Assembly: GCA_964530005.1 (NCBI GenBank)
Contig: CAZGZD010000001.1
Span: 1 to 64,000, forward strand
DNA: 64,000 nucleotides
Origin: CAZGZD01 sp964530005
Lineage (GTDB): Bacteria; Patescibacteriota; Microgenomatia; UBA1406; GWC2-37-13
Reading direction: 5' to 3'
The position numbers were made by a program, and so were the translations under genes. Numbering within the stretch: position 1 is the first letter of the stretch; every line of letters begins with the position of its first letter. The notes under the pieces were generated by a model. That model saw only the letters and a list, made by a program, of their open reading frames with translations, did not search any database and had not been told where the DNA came from. Below, in pieces: positions 25,897 to 35,194 of this stretch.

Positions 25897-27420
25897 CTAT
25901 TTAATAGTCCGCACAAACTCCAATACACTTGCCACTCCCCATCCAGTTGCTCCGCCGGACAATATTCCCCCGACTGCACCTTTATGAAAAGAAGGTCCTG
26001 CAATATCAACGTGGATCCACTTCGCGTGATTTACAAATTCTTTTAGAAATACAGCTGCTGTGATTGCTCCACCATAACCTGCTTTTGAAATATTTTTGAG
26101 ATCTGCTATATCGCTTTTCATAAGTTTTGCGTATGGCTTGTAGAGTGGCAAAGGCCACACATGATCACCCTCCTGATTAGCTACATCTTGATAATTCTTG
26201 ATAATTGTACTGTCTGTGCCAAAAAGCCCAGCCAAGTCTGTGCCAAGCGCCACCATACAGGCTCCGGTAAGTGTAGCCAGATCTATCATAATGTCTGGCT
26301 TAATATGCGCCTCAGCATATGAAAGTGCATCAGCGAGTGCAAGCCGGCCTTCCGCGTCAGTGTTGAGGACTTCGATTGTCTTCCCGTTCATGGCCCGGAC
26401 AATGTCACCTGGCTTCTGCGCATTCGTAAAAGGCATATTCTCGCATGCAGGTAAGATGCCATATATCTCAATATCTGAAAAAGACTGTGCGACTTTGTCG
26501 TCCAACTGTGAAAGTGCAGAAAATACTCCAAGCACAGCTGCACCACCGGCCATATCAAGCTTCATATCCTCCATAGCAGATGCTGGCTTGAGGGAAAGTC
26601 CGCCAGAGTCAAAGGTGATAGATTTGCCGATTACACATATAGTTTTTTTTGGCTTTGCCGATCCTTTGTGGTGCAGTATGATGAATTGGGGCTCCTTATC
26701 GCTACCGCGCGCAACCCCCAAATATGCCTCCATGCCAAGTTTTTCACACTCAGCCCGGCCAAGTATCTGCACACTTACAGATCCTTTAGAGTTTTTGACA
26801 ATATCTCGCGCTACTTTTACCAGATCATTGGGAGTTTTTGCAGATGCCGGTTCATTCACCAAATCACGGGCAAGGACTACTCCGTCTGCAACAAGTAGAC
26901 CATACTTCGTCCCCGACTCAAAATCCAAGGCGTTTATTTTTTCTCCTACAACTTCAGCCTCTTTAACCTGACTATATTTGGCTTTATCTTTTGCAGATTT
27001 ATACTTATCAAAGTAATAATTACCCAAAGTAAGTCCCTCAGCGATTATTTTTCCTAAAATAAAATCATCCAGTCCAATCTTCTGAAAAGCCACACCAAGC
27101 GCCTCAATCTTGCGCATTCCAGCACCCCGCACTGCATTTGCTATCTCATTTTTAAAAGTCAATGGTTTGAATTTCTCTTTCGCACCTAAGCCCGCAATAT
27201 AGATAGCCTCGTACCCTGCGCAGTTTTCAAAGCTGACCTTTTGTCCTTTTTTACCTTTAAACTCCCGCTTGTTAAGTTTGGCAAATACATACCCTTGAGC
27301 TTTTTTATCAATTTCTTTAAGAATTGGGTCTTTTTCCACATCTCCTTCATACACCAAATACAAAAGGGCAGGAGTTGTGGGGAGTTTTGAACCCATAAGG
27401 AGTCGAATCGCCATAGCCAT
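25897..27420 (-). CDS. pepA: leucyl aminopeptidase (M17 family)
   Basis: A cytosolic two-metal aminopeptidase that trims N-terminal residues from peptides. The catalytic half (residues about 190-505) has the signature NTDAEGRLALADAL, the metal-site stretch SITFDSGGLSLKP and MKLDMAGGAAVLG. The N-terminal macro-like domain is present. The 507-residue length is normal. TATAAT (27430-27435) ends 9 bases before the ATG. In a CPR cell it would recycle peptides taken up or turned over. Confidence 0.94.
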   Translation of the reverse strand: MAMAIRLLMGSKLPTTPALLYLVYEGDVEKDPILKEIDKKAQGYVFAKLNKREFKGKKGQKVSFENCAGYEAIYIAGLGAKEKFKPLTFKNEIANAVRGAGMRKIEALGVAFQKIGLDDFILGKIIAEGLTLGNYYFDKYKSAKDKAKYSQVKEAEVVGEKINALDFESGTKYGLLVADGVVLARDLVNEPASAKTPNDLVKVARDIVKNSKGSVSVQILGRAECEKLGMEAYLGVARGSDKEPQFIILHHKGSAKPKKTICVIGKSITFDSGGLSLKPASAMEDMKLDMAGGAAVLGVFSALSQLDDKVAQSFSDIEIYGILPACENMPFTNAQKPGDIVRAMNGKTIEVLNTDAEGRLALADALSYAEAHIKPDIMIDLATLTGACMVALGTDLAGLFGTDSTIIKNYQDVANQEGDHVWPLPLYKPYAKLMKSDIADLKNISKAGYGGAITAAVFLKEFVNHAKWIHVDIAGPSFHKGAVGGILSGGATGWGVASVLEFVRTIK

Positions 27421-27494
27421 GTGATTGAGATTATACTCTCATAACTCCCGATGAGTCAAGCCTTTCCACAATGAAGCAAAATACACCCATATGT

Positions 27495-27500
27495 TATAAT
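27495..27500 (+). promoter_or_regulatory. extended -10 of tRNA-Leu
   Basis: TG-T-TATAAT, an extended -10, ends 19 bases before the tRNA 5-prime end. The distance gives a short leader for RNase P to remove, in contrast to the near-zero leaders of protein genes. Confidence 0.6.
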
Positions 27501-27519
27501 TTTGAAGCCGTCAATAAAA

Positions 27520-27603
27520 GCCGCGGTGCTGGAATGGTATACAGGCTGGTCTCAAAAACCAGTGGGATTTACTCCCATGAGAGTTCGAGTCTCTCCCGCG
27601 GCA
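27520..27603 (+). tRNA. tRNA-Leu (CAA)
   Basis: A class II tRNA of 84 bases. The acceptor GCCGCGG pairs with CCGCGGC and the discriminator is A. The anticodon stem GCTGGT/ACCAGT encloses the loop CTCAAAA, anticodon CAA. The long variable arm TGGGA-TTTAC-TCCCA identifies leucine, and GAGAG-TTCGAGT-CTCTC is the T arm. CCA is not encoded. A run of six T follows at 27605-27610 and may terminate the transcript. Confidence 0.95.
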
Positions 27604-27618
27604 CTTTTTTCTTTTCAA

Positions 27619-28173
27619 ATGATAATTGCCATTTCCATATTTGCGCTTCTTTTAATTATTTCTATTTTCTTTCTTTCTCGATCCCTCTCTCCGGTTCCCT
27701 ACTTCCCGTCAAACAAACAGGATATACCGACAATAGTACGCGCAATGGGTCTTAAAAATGCACAAACACTTGTGGATCTTGGGGCAGGTGACGGAATTGT
27801 CATATTCAACGCAGCGCACACAACTTACATAAAAAAGCTCACGACTCAGTTTTTGGCCGTTGAGATCAACCCAATACTTGTATTTATCATGCATATCCGT
27901 CGACTTCTTCACCCCAACAGGGCAAATATCACTATTCTCTGGGCAGATGCTTTGAAAGCCGATCTCAAGCTCTATATTCGCACCAATGACGCGATAATTG
28001 TCTATATGTATATGTCGCCAGTTTTTCTGGCCAAATTAGTCAACAAAGTAATCCCAAGGCTTAAACCTCAGACTATAGTCTCCTACTTCTACCACCTTGA
28101 CGATCTTAAGCTTAAAAAACACATATCCGCAATCCACAATATATACATATATACTAGGAAAGATTTGACTTGA
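27619..28173 (+). CDS. membrane-anchored class I methyltransferase
   Basis: A SAM-dependent methyltransferase of 184 residues with one N-terminal transmembrane helix (MIIAISIFALLLIISIFFL). SAM motif I is LVDLGAGDGIVIF, the acidic end of strand 2 is AVEINPILV, and ILWADALKADL follows. An upstream in-frame ATG at 27502 would read through the tRNA and is rejected, so I start at 27619, 15 bases after the tRNA. The substrate is unknown; similar small anchored methyltransferases are common in CPR and archaea. Confidence 0.78.
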   Translation: MIIAISIFALLLIISIFFLSRSLSPVPYFPSNKQDIPTIVRAMGLKNAQTLVDLGAGDGIVIFNAAHTTYIKKLTTQFLAVEINPILVFIMHIRRLLHPNRANITILWADALKADLKLYIRTNDAIIVYMYMSPVFLAKLVNKVIPRLKPQTIVSYFYHLDDLKLKKHISAIHNIYIYTRKDLT

Positions 28174-28262
28174 ATTATTTCCTATGGCTTTTAGAAGTAT
28201 CTCGGCGACCACTATACAATTACTTCAATGAGATTATTAGGAGTAATTCGATAAGGTCTTAC

Positions 28263-28982
28263 TCATATTTTTTGTATTTCAAACTTCTTGAGATCAAATA
28301 TCACATCCTTGCGCTCCACGACTATTCTCCACCCTTTATCCCGTGCGCAAATCACCAGATCTTTGTTCGGATTAAAGGCGATTGGGTGACCAACCGCTGA
28401 CAAGAGTGGAATGTCTGACTCAGTATCCCCCACTGCCACTGAATTTTTCAGATCAAACACTCCCGCATAGCCTTTAAGGAATTTTTCCAGAACCTTACTC
28501 TTGTCCATTGCAGGATCTGGATCAAGCATATGTCCTGTAAACTTACCACCTTTGACTTCATAGACCACTCCGAAATACGCGTCAAAGCCAAAATACTTGG
28601 CAAAATCCTCAACGATATAATTAGGCGACCCCGAAATGGCAAGTAAAAAGTGCCCCTCTTTTTTGAGCTTTCCGATAAGTCCTTTGGTGAATCTATAGAC
28701 TCTATCCTTCTTGCGATTAAGAACAGCTCCCGCAACCTTCTTTACCTCAGCTTCTGAGCAACCTTTAAGGTGTGTATAGTAAATCCTGATTACCGTCTCA
28801 AGATATACCGAGTAGTGAATTTTGCGCTCAAGCCATAATAGATAGCTTGCCAAAAGCTCGTCGTATGCATGCTTGGGAAAAATATCCAACCGGATAAATT
28901 CAACTACAATTTCTATAAACAGGCTCCATCTATATACAGTTCCGTCAATATCAAAGATAGCAAGCGAGCGTCCCTTTTTCAT
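28263..28982 (-). CDS. HAD-IB phosphatase, SerB-like
   Basis: A 239-residue phosphatase of the phosphoserine-phosphatase branch: motif I IFDIDGTVY (Asp11, Asp13), motif II LLAISGSPNYI, a conserved lysine in KSKVLEKFL and motif IV VAVGDTESDIPLL. As the last gene of the serine operon it could perform the final step, phosphoserine to serine. The first gene of the operon already carries a fused phosphatase domain, so one of the two may serve another substrate. It follows serC by 3 bases. Confidence 0.8.
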   Translation of the reverse strand: MKKGRSLAIFDIDGTVYRWSLFIEIVVEFIRLDIFPKHAYDELLASYLLWLERKIHYSVYLETVIRIYYTHLKGCSEAEVKKVAGAVLNRKKDRVYRFTKGLIGKLKKEGHFLLAISGSPNYIVEDFAKYFGFDAYFGVVYEVKGGKFTGHMLDPDPAMDKSKVLEKFLKGYAGVFDLKNSVAVGDTESDIPLLSAVGHPIAFNPNKDLVICARDKGWRIVVERKDVIFDLKKFEIQKI

Positions 28983-28985
28983 ACT

Positions 28986-30080
28986 CTATATACTTTTTAG
29001 GAATTTAATAAGGCTTTTGAATTCAGCCAGTGTATGCTGAGGATAATTGGCAATTCTAATTTGACTTATCTTATTCATTCCATACCCGCCTCCCAGAATA
29101 AATCCATGCGTCTTGGCTTTTTTTATGATTTTCTGAGCTTCATTATTTGTCTCAACGACGATTAAGGTTGGCGATCGAAGCGCACGAACGTGCACAAAGG
29201 GAGTAAGCCTGCGGCTTGTATCCAAGAAATCATACATAAGTGCCGCCTTAGCATCTGTCTCCTTTTTGATTCTTGAGACCCCTTTTTTAATCATGTCGCG
29301 AGCGACACGACCAAGAAGATAGATATTCAGCACATTGGGAGTCTCGGGAGTCTGACGACGATCAGCAAGCGCCATCATCTTGGGAAAGCTATGATAGGAT
29401 CCGATAGATACCCCAGAATCCTTAAGAACTTGGGACTTAGCGAGTGCTCGATCACTTAGAATGACTACACCCAGTCCAGCTGGAAGCCCAAAACCTTTTT
29501 GGACAGAGAATATGACGTAGTCTAAGTAACGAAAATCAAGTGAACCATATGGAACAGACGAAACTACATCGATGGCAACAAGTGCATGTTTATTCGCTTT
29601 TGCAAGCTTATATATTTCGCTAATTGGAGTCATTACCCCAGTTGCACTCTCATTGTGAGTCAAACCTATCAACTCTATATCTGACTCAACATGTAAAGTA
29701 TTAAGTGCAAATCCCTCTCCCCATGCGGCCTCGTGCTTTACAGGCTTTTTTTTGTATTGAAGAGCCATATCGTAGAAACGCTTGGAAAAAGCTCCATTTA
29801 CCAGATGAAGGCTTTTTCGGCCTACACTATTTTGGATCACCCGCTCGAGTCCCTCATTGCCGGACGCAAGAAATAGAATATGATGAGTGCTTGGAATCTT
29901 AAGAAGTGTTCGAAGAGCTGTTTCGGCCTTAACGTAGATCTTTTCAAACTCACGACCTCGATGTGAGATGGATGGGATATTTTTTTGAAGCGCATCAGCA
30001 ATATACCCCTTCACCTTTGGATTCATTTTGCTTGGGCCTGCAGTAAAAAAGATTGGTGCTTTTGCTTTAGTTTTTGGCAT
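28986..30080 (-). CDS. serC: phosphoserine aminotransferase-like class V aminotransferase
   Basis: A PLP enzyme of class V. FFTAGPSKMNPKV at the N-terminus, SHRGREFEKIY, LTHNESATGVM and the PLP lysine in FSVQKGFGLPAGLG are characteristic of SerC and related alanine-glyoxylate aminotransferases. In this operon it should convert 3-phosphohydroxypyruvate to phosphoserine. 364 residues is normal. It is 2 bases from the upstream dehydrogenase gene. The serC symbol rests on context as well as sequence. Confidence 0.8.
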   Translation of the reverse strand: MPKTKAKAPIFFTAGPSKMNPKVKGYIADALQKNIPSISHRGREFEKIYVKAETALRTLLKIPSTHHILFLASGNEGLERVIQNSVGRKSLHLVNGAFSKRFYDMALQYKKKPVKHEAAWGEGFALNTLHVESDIELIGLTHNESATGVMTPISEIYKLAKANKHALVAIDVVSSVPYGSLDFRYLDYVIFSVQKGFGLPAGLGVVILSDRALAKSQVLKDSGVSIGSYHSFPKMMALADRRQTPETPNVLNIYLLGRVARDMIKKGVSRIKKETDAKAALMYDFLDTSRRLTPFVHVRALRSPTLIVVETNNEAQKIIKKAKTHGFILGGGYGMNKISQIRIANYPQHTLAEFKSLIKFLKSI

Positions 30081-30082
30081 AT

Positions 30083-31450
30083 CTATATAAATATTTTTCC
30101 AGGATTTAGGATTCCTTTCGGATCAAGTACTTTTTTTATCTCTTTCATAAGCCCAACACTTGTTGGATGCTCAAGAAACAGATATGATCGCCGGCCAATC
30201 CCAATTCCATGCTCGCCGGTTGATGTGCCGCCGAGCGACAATGCGTGCACGACTACCTCGTGATTCGCACCTTCTGCTTTTTTATAAGAAATACCATCTC
30301 CTTTTTTATACATATACCAAATGTGGATATTGCCATCTCCCGCATGACCAAAAGCAACATATTGTACTTTGTTTTTTGCGCATACTTTTTTGTTGAAACT
30401 TAGAAGACTGGCTAACTTTGATACGGGTACTGCGCAATCACCTGGGACAATATTGTAATTAGTATGTAGTGCAAACAATGCTGGTCTGACTGCGCGTCTA
30501 AATTCCCATACAGAATCAGAATCTGTGGCAACTTGTACGTCAATTGCTTTTTGATTCCGACACAAAGCCTCAAGTAAAAGAATACACTTCTGAATTAATT
30601 CCTTTGGCTCGTGAAGCTCAATAAGAAGCGCTGGATTGTTGGATAATCCGATACTACGCACTTTATTGGCCATGGTGATGTATTGACGATCCATATACTC
30701 ACAGGCTACAGGATTTATACCAGACTTGCCTATAGCTAAAGCCGCCAAACAGGCTGCGGTGTCATTCTTGAATGTTGCTATTATGATAGCTTTTGCCTCA
30801 GGAATTGGCTTTACTTTTAATATAGCTTTCGTAATAATCCCCAAAGTCCCCTCTGAACCAATAAAAAGACTTTTCAGATCATATCCTGCGACTGACTTAA
30901 TAGATCGACTACCAACCTCAATGATACGACCATCGGCCAACACGACTTCAATTTTCATGACCTGATCCCCTACGACTCCATATCCCACAGCATACATCCC
31001 ACCTGCATTATTGGCAATCATTCCCCCGATTGTAGCGACATTGGCACTTGCGGGAAAAGCCGGGAAAAATAATCCTTTCTTCTCAAGCTTCTTATTAAGC
31101 GTATCTCCCAAAATACCAGGCTGCACCTCAACTTGTAAATCGTCAGGTGATATGTCGAGTACTTTATTCATATGAGTCATATTGAGAATCATCCCTCCTT
31201 TTGATGGGATAGGATTACCCTCAAGGCTCGATCCTCCACCCCACGCAACGACTGGAATATTTAATTTATAGGCCAAAGCGCATAGTGCGCTTACGTGCTT
31301 TGTGTTTTGTGGCCAAACCACTAGATCTGGGCTGTGTCCACTTATATGAGACGCATCTTTGGAGTGAGATACGAGAATATCAGCCTCAAATGAGGCATTT
31401 TTTACCCCGACAATGTCTTGAATTTGCTTAAGAATTTTAGGTTTTATCAT
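30083..31450 (-). CDS. FAD-binding 2-hydroxyacid dehydrogenase (GlcD/D2HGDH-like)
   Basis: A 455-residue FAD enzyme of the VAO family that oxidises a D-2-hydroxyacid. The FAD-binding half shows VVWPQNTKHVSALC, VVAWGGGSSLEGNP and MIANNAGGMYAVGYG; the C-terminal half shows VAFGHAGDGNIHIW and GGTSTGEHGIG. It lies one base after the serA fusion gene. E. coli-type SerA can reduce 2-oxoglutarate to D-2-hydroxyglutarate, and in some bacteria a D-2-hydroxyglutarate dehydrogenase drives it forward. That is the most attractive role here, but lactate or glycolate are possible. Confidence 0.82.
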   Translation of the reverse strand: MIKPKILKQIQDIVGVKNASFEADILVSHSKDASHISGHSPDLVVWPQNTKHVSALCALAYKLNIPVVAWGGGSSLEGNPIPSKGGMILNMTHMNKVLDISPDDLQVEVQPGILGDTLNKKLEKKGLFFPAFPASANVATIGGMIANNAGGMYAVGYGVVGDQVMKIEVVLADGRIIEVGSRSIKSVAGYDLKSLFIGSEGTLGIITKAILKVKPIPEAKAIIIATFKNDTAACLAALAIGKSGINPVACEYMDRQYITMANKVRSIGLSNNPALLIELHEPKELIQKCILLLEALCRNQKAIDVQVATDSDSVWEFRRAVRPALFALHTNYNIVPGDCAVPVSKLASLLSFNKKVCAKNKVQYVAFGHAGDGNIHIWYMYKKGDGISYKKAEGANHEVVVHALSLGGTSTGEHGIGIGRRSYLFLEHPTSVGLMKEIKKVLDPKGILNPGKIFI

Positions 31451-31451
31451 A

Positions 31452-33344
31452 TCAATACAAAACTCTAAACTTTATCGTCTCAGGTATACTCTTAAGCTCT
31501 TGAATAATCTTTTTATTATATGACACTCCAACATCAGTAATCACATATCCTATGTTCTCATTAGTCTTAAGATACTGACCCTCAATGTTCATACTATTCT
31601 TACCAAGTAGTTCATTGATCTTCGCAAGTAATCCTGGCTCATTTTTATGAATATGGATAAAGCGGTGTACCCCTCGAACTTGTGGCAGGGCAAGGTGGGG
31701 AAAATTCACCGAAAGCGTCGTATCTCCAGTATTAATAAAGTCGATAAGCTTGCGGGTCACAAATGCACCTATGTGAGCTTGCGCCTCAGCAGTCGAGCCT
31801 GCAATGTGCGGTGTGAGTATGACATTGGGCAAACCAGCGAGTGCGCTTTTGTACCGGGCATGTCTTTTTTTGGGCTCTGATGGATGCACATCCACAGCGG
31901 CCCCTTTTACTTTTCCACTGTCAATTGCGGCAGCCAATGCATCGATATCAACTACAAATCCTCGGCTTGAGTTGAGAAAAAATACAGAGTCTCGCATTGC
32001 CGCAAACTCACGAGCGCCAATAAGATTGCGATTTGCGGCTCGTCCATCAACATGCACGCTGACCACGTCTGAGATCTTCAAAAGTGCACCCAAGCTTTTA
32101 ACTGGCCGAGCATTGCCAAGAGGCAACTTATCTTCAATGTCATAAAAATATACATCCATACCCATATTTTGGGCAAGAATCGAAAGTTGGGATCCGATGT
32201 TTCCATATCCGACTATCCCCAGTGTTTTTCCACGAAGTTCAATCGCACCATCTGCACTTTTTTCCCATATCCCCTTGTGCATATTCTGAGATTTATCAAA
32301 TACTCCTCGAGCAAGCATAATCATCTCGCCAAGTGTAAGCTCCACCACTGAGCGAGTATTGCTATATGGCGCATTGAAGCAGACAGTACCCGCACGTGCC
32401 GCCTCTGTAAGATCGATTTGATTCGTGCCAATGCAATATGCTCCGACAGCATGAAGGCGCTTTGCACTTTTCAGTACTTTTGCGCTCACCTGTGATTGTG
32501 ATCTGATTCCAAGAATCGACACGTTCTCAATCGATTGTAAAAGCTCACTCTCAGACAGTGCATGAGTGTGTCTGACTACTTTGTATCCTTCTTGCTCAAA
32601 GCTTGAAACTGCATCCGGATGGATTCCTTCAAGAAGGAGTACTTCTATCTGATTTTTGGGGTAAGATTGCGCCCGCGGCAGATGAAGCTTGTACAAAAAT
32701 TCGTCCAGGCTCCCAACTACCCAATCGGCATGACGCACTACATTTTCACGACGCACATTCTCAACAAATGCGACAAATTTACTCGCCGCACCCATCTTTT
32801 TTACCTCATAGTCAGTGTATCCCTCACCAATCATATACACATGCCCACTGAGCTTTAGCCTTTTTAAGGCTCTTGCTTTCCCACCATCTTTTGACAGCGG
32901 GTTTTTGGTATCAAATCCAATAGCCTGTCCTTTTTTATCCCACACAAAAGAATTTGCAAGAATATGCGACTTATCAATTCCAAAACGAGCTGCGATCGGC
33001 TCAATGTATTCACCAAATCCACCGGATAAAATAAAAATCCTATCTCGATTTTTTTTGAAGAAAGCGTGATTTCGAAGAATTGAGGGCGAGATTGATTTCT
33101 TGAGTACTTTGATAAGCTTTTCAATATCAGCGCTTGAGATTGACAAGAGCGCAAATCTTTTTTTCAATGCTGCGTCAAATGAAAGCGTGCCCTCCATGGC
33201 ACTTTTTGTGATCTCCTCAAAAGTAGCTATCTTCTTCTCTTTCTCTGGATCTTGAGACATGACAATCTTTGCCAGCTCGTCGAATCCCTCGCGACTGACA
33301 AATGTACTATCGAAATCGAATATATAGTATGCTTCCTTGTTCAT
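31452..33344 (-). CDS. serA: phosphoserine phosphatase-phosphoglycerate dehydrogenase fusion (SerB-SerA)
   Basis: A 630-residue fusion. Residues 1-215 are a HAD phosphatase (IFDFDSTFV with Asp10 and Asp12; ILSGGFGEY; MIGEGYTDYE). Residues about 230-540 are a D-3-phosphoglycerate dehydrogenase: VGAYCIGTNQIDL, the NAD motif GIVGYGNIGSQLS, and catalytic Arg, Glu and His in LNSSRGF, VDVHPSEP and LTPHIAGST. The last 75 residues are an ACT domain (HIHKNEPGLLAKINELLG) for serine feedback. The SerA part follows E. coli SerA closely to the final LY. It heads the serine operon. Confidence 0.9.
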   Translation of the reverse strand: MNKEAYYIFDFDSTFVSREGFDELAKIVMSQDPEKEKKIATFEEITKSAMEGTLSFDAALKKRFALLSISSADIEKLIKVLKKSISPSILRNHAFFKKNRDRIFILSGGFGEYIEPIAARFGIDKSHILANSFVWDKKGQAIGFDTKNPLSKDGGKARALKRLKLSGHVYMIGEGYTDYEVKKMGAASKFVAFVENVRRENVVRHADWVVGSLDEFLYKLHLPRAQSYPKNQIEVLLLEGIHPDAVSSFEQEGYKVVRHTHALSESELLQSIENVSILGIRSQSQVSAKVLKSAKRLHAVGAYCIGTNQIDLTEAARAGTVCFNAPYSNTRSVVELTLGEMIMLARGVFDKSQNMHKGIWEKSADGAIELRGKTLGIVGYGNIGSQLSILAQNMGMDVYFYDIEDKLPLGNARPVKSLGALLKISDVVSVHVDGRAANRNLIGAREFAAMRDSVFFLNSSRGFVVDIDALAAAIDSGKVKGAAVDVHPSEPKKRHARYKSALAGLPNVILTPHIAGSTAEAQAHIGAFVTRKLIDFINTGDTTLSVNFPHLALPQVRGVHRFIHIHKNEPGLLAKINELLGKNSMNIEGQYLKTNENIGYVITDVGVSYNKKIIQELKSIPETIKFRVLY

Positions 33345-33374
33345 AACAATAAGGGCTAAAATCCCAGTGTATCG

Positions 33375-33380
33375 ATTATA
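33375..33380 (-). promoter_or_regulatory. -10 box before the serine operon
   Basis: TATAAT on the minus strand ends 30 bases before the serA ATG, giving a leader of roughly 20-25 bases, longer than at most genes here. No clear -35 is seen. Another minus-strand TATAAT near 33480 could give a leader of about 130 bases. I recognise no riboswitch in this 157-base gap. Confidence 0.4.
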
Positions 33381-33501
33381 CGATATTGAAGCTCAAAATT
33401 AAGGTCTTTAGACTATCTTTTAGATAAATTCACTGAAGATTAGAAAAAGTTCGCAGTTTTCAGATGGTAAAAGAATTATTATAGCACCCAAAGTAGGAGT
33501 A

Positions 33502-34284
33502 CTAATTATCATCCCCAAGTTCACTTATTGATACTAGAGATTCGTACTCTTGCTTTGTCGCGTACCCCCATGCCGTGTGATATTCGTTTTCATGTGATGC
33601 TGGATGTGTGATAAGTTCAGCAATTTCGCTTTTTTTTCGTTTTTTCAACTCAGACTCAATGATCCCCTTATCCAGATGTCCTTGATGATCAACTCCATAC
33701 ACTGCGGCAGGATATGTAATCTCAAGTTTTCTGTCTTTTATTTTCTGAATAAGCCTTTTGCTTAGGACTTTATATATATATCCCTTAAGCTCCGATGCGT
33801 TGAGTATTACACGAATATATTTAATATTGTTTTCAACTGCAAGATCAAGAATCACATCCTGAAGCTGAGGTAGAAGATGAATATGGCCATGGGAGTTGAG
33901 AAATGTAATTTTTAATCCTGCCCGCTTTGCCCTGTCAATCTGGGCGCTCCACTCAGCTCGTATCTCGATAATACTCAGTGCCCCAAACATCACGCCTGTG
34001 GCAACTGCGATATGTCGCCCCCCTATAAATCCGCCTCTTTTGTTTACGAGGCTTCTCACGTTGGAGGCGTGAAGTATTGGCCTCCCATCTGTCAGATTCA
34101 GATGCACTCCCACCTCAAGTCTCGGCGTCTTTTTTAAAGCGCTCACTGACTCCTTAAAGTATTCGGTACCGACAATAATAGATACACGATTCACAACGCC
34201 CATATTATGCAGCTTCAAAATTCCCTCGTTGATTGCTGGGTGAAGTCCAAAATCGTCAGCTGTGACGTACAGAGTAGATTTCAT
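33502..34284 (-). CDS. ChbG/HpnK (YdjC) family deacetylase
   Basis: A 260-residue carbohydrate deacetylase of the YdjC fold, which removes acetyl groups from N-acetylated sugars. Metal-binding and catalytic motifs are VTADDFGLHPAI, GVHLNLTDG and NSHGHIHLLPQL. It follows the glycosyltransferase gene by 25 bases on the same strand, so the pair probably works on one lipid-linked or surface glycan, in the manner of HpnK beside glycosyltransferases. Exact sugar unknown. Confidence 0.85.
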   Translation of the reverse strand: MKSTLYVTADDFGLHPAINEGILKLHNMGVVNRVSIIVGTEYFKESVSALKKTPRLEVGVHLNLTDGRPILHASNVRSLVNKRGGFIGGRHIAVATGVMFGALSIIEIRAEWSAQIDRAKRAGLKITFLNSHGHIHLLPQLQDVILDLAVENNIKYIRVILNASELKGYIYKVLSKRLIQKIKDRKLEITYPAAVYGVDHQGHLDKGIIESELKKRKKSEIAELITHPASHENEYHTAWGYATKQEYESLVSISELGDDN

Positions 34285-34309
34285 GAGATTTATAAGTGTA
34301 GCAAAGATG

Positions 34310-35110
34310 TCAACGGCTTAGCAAGAGACCGATACGTCGGAGATTGAAAGCCCGAAATATAGCGACTACATAAGGCTTTGGATTTAATTTGATGAGCCGG
34401 CTCGTAAGTGGCGCGAAGTAAAATACACCCATCTCACGAATGATTCCTAGTATGGTATTCATACCCGACAGTGTTGACTGTCCGTACTCACGCGGGTAAT
34501 AGTCTGTTCCTATCTGATAAATCGGCATGCCTGCACGACTTGCTTTGATAATTATTTCGGCATCGATAAATGACCCACTGGAATTCAGCTTCAACCTTTT
34601 AAGTGCTGACTTTTTTATAAGCTTAAAGGAAAAATTGATATCCTTCATCTTGACTCCAAAAAGAAGACGAATCATAAAATTGTAGGCAAAAGAATATATG
34701 ATTCTTCGTACACCCTCACTTGTTCGATCAAGTCTAAATCCAGCGATAATATCTGCTTTACGATAGCTCATAACGCGGAGAGCCTTCGCAAGATCATAAA
34801 AATCAAAAGGCATATCGGCATCGACATAAAAAATTATGTCACATTTTGCCCTTGCAAATCCAGCTCGAAGCGTGGCCCCCAGACCCATATTGCGTCTGTT
34901 GTTCACAATTGTGAGATATGGTCTTGATTTTTGGAGCTCTTGAAGTATTGAGGCTGTAGCATCGGTACTTTTGTCGTTTACGACTATAATCTCAAAGTCA
35001 GATACTATATTCGTAAGTACCTTTTCAAGCGACTGTACTGTGTGCGCTATGTACTCCTCTTCATTGTAAGCCGGTACCACCACAGAGACAGAGGGATTAT
35101 TATATATCAT
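34310..35110 (-). CDS. family 2 glycosyltransferase
   Basis: A GT-A fold glycosyltransferase resembling dolichol/undecaprenyl-phosphate sugar synthases. SVVVPAYNEEEYI, IIVVNDKSTDATA, NMGLGATLRAGFARA and the DxD-type FYVDADMPFD are all present in the first 120 residues. At 266 residues it has only the catalytic domain, with no clear C-terminal membrane helices. It probably charges undecaprenyl phosphate for the GT39 enzymes, which is inference. The ChbG-like deacetylase follows it. Confidence 0.85.
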   Translation of the reverse strand: MIYNNPSVSVVVPAYNEEEYIAHTVQSLEKVLTNIVSDFEIIVVNDKSTDATASILQELQKSRPYLTIVNNRRNMGLGATLRAGFARAKCDIIFYVDADMPFDFYDLAKALRVMSYRKADIIAGFRLDRTSEGVRRIIYSFAYNFMIRLLFGVKMKDINFSFKLIKKSALKRLKLNSSGSFIDAEIIIKASRAGMPIYQIGTDYYPREYGQSTLSGMNTILGIIREMGVFYFAPLTSRLIKLNPKPYVVAIFRAFNLRRIGLLLSR

Positions 35111-35153
35111 ATAGATTTATGCAATATATCCTCACAAAAGGAAATAATAGATT

Positions 35154-35169
35154 CTATAGTATACTATAG
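35154..35169. repeat. 16-bp perfect palindrome
   Basis: CTATAGTATACTATAG is its own reverse complement and lies between the GT2 and trmH genes. It shares CTATAG words with the elements at 13186-13230 and 35781-35787. It may be an operator; no binding protein is known. Confidence 0.4.
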
Positions 35170-35194
35170 GGCTCAATATTATTCAAGAGAAGAA

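Noticed and set aside
26198..26971. 257-codon frame antisense to pepA
   Set aside because: Shadow of a strongly conserved peptidase gene, with low-complexity translation and no promoter.
27502..27618. Longer N-terminus of the methyltransferase gene
   Set aside because: The frame reads through the tRNA-Leu gene; the transmembrane start at 27619 is the sensible one.
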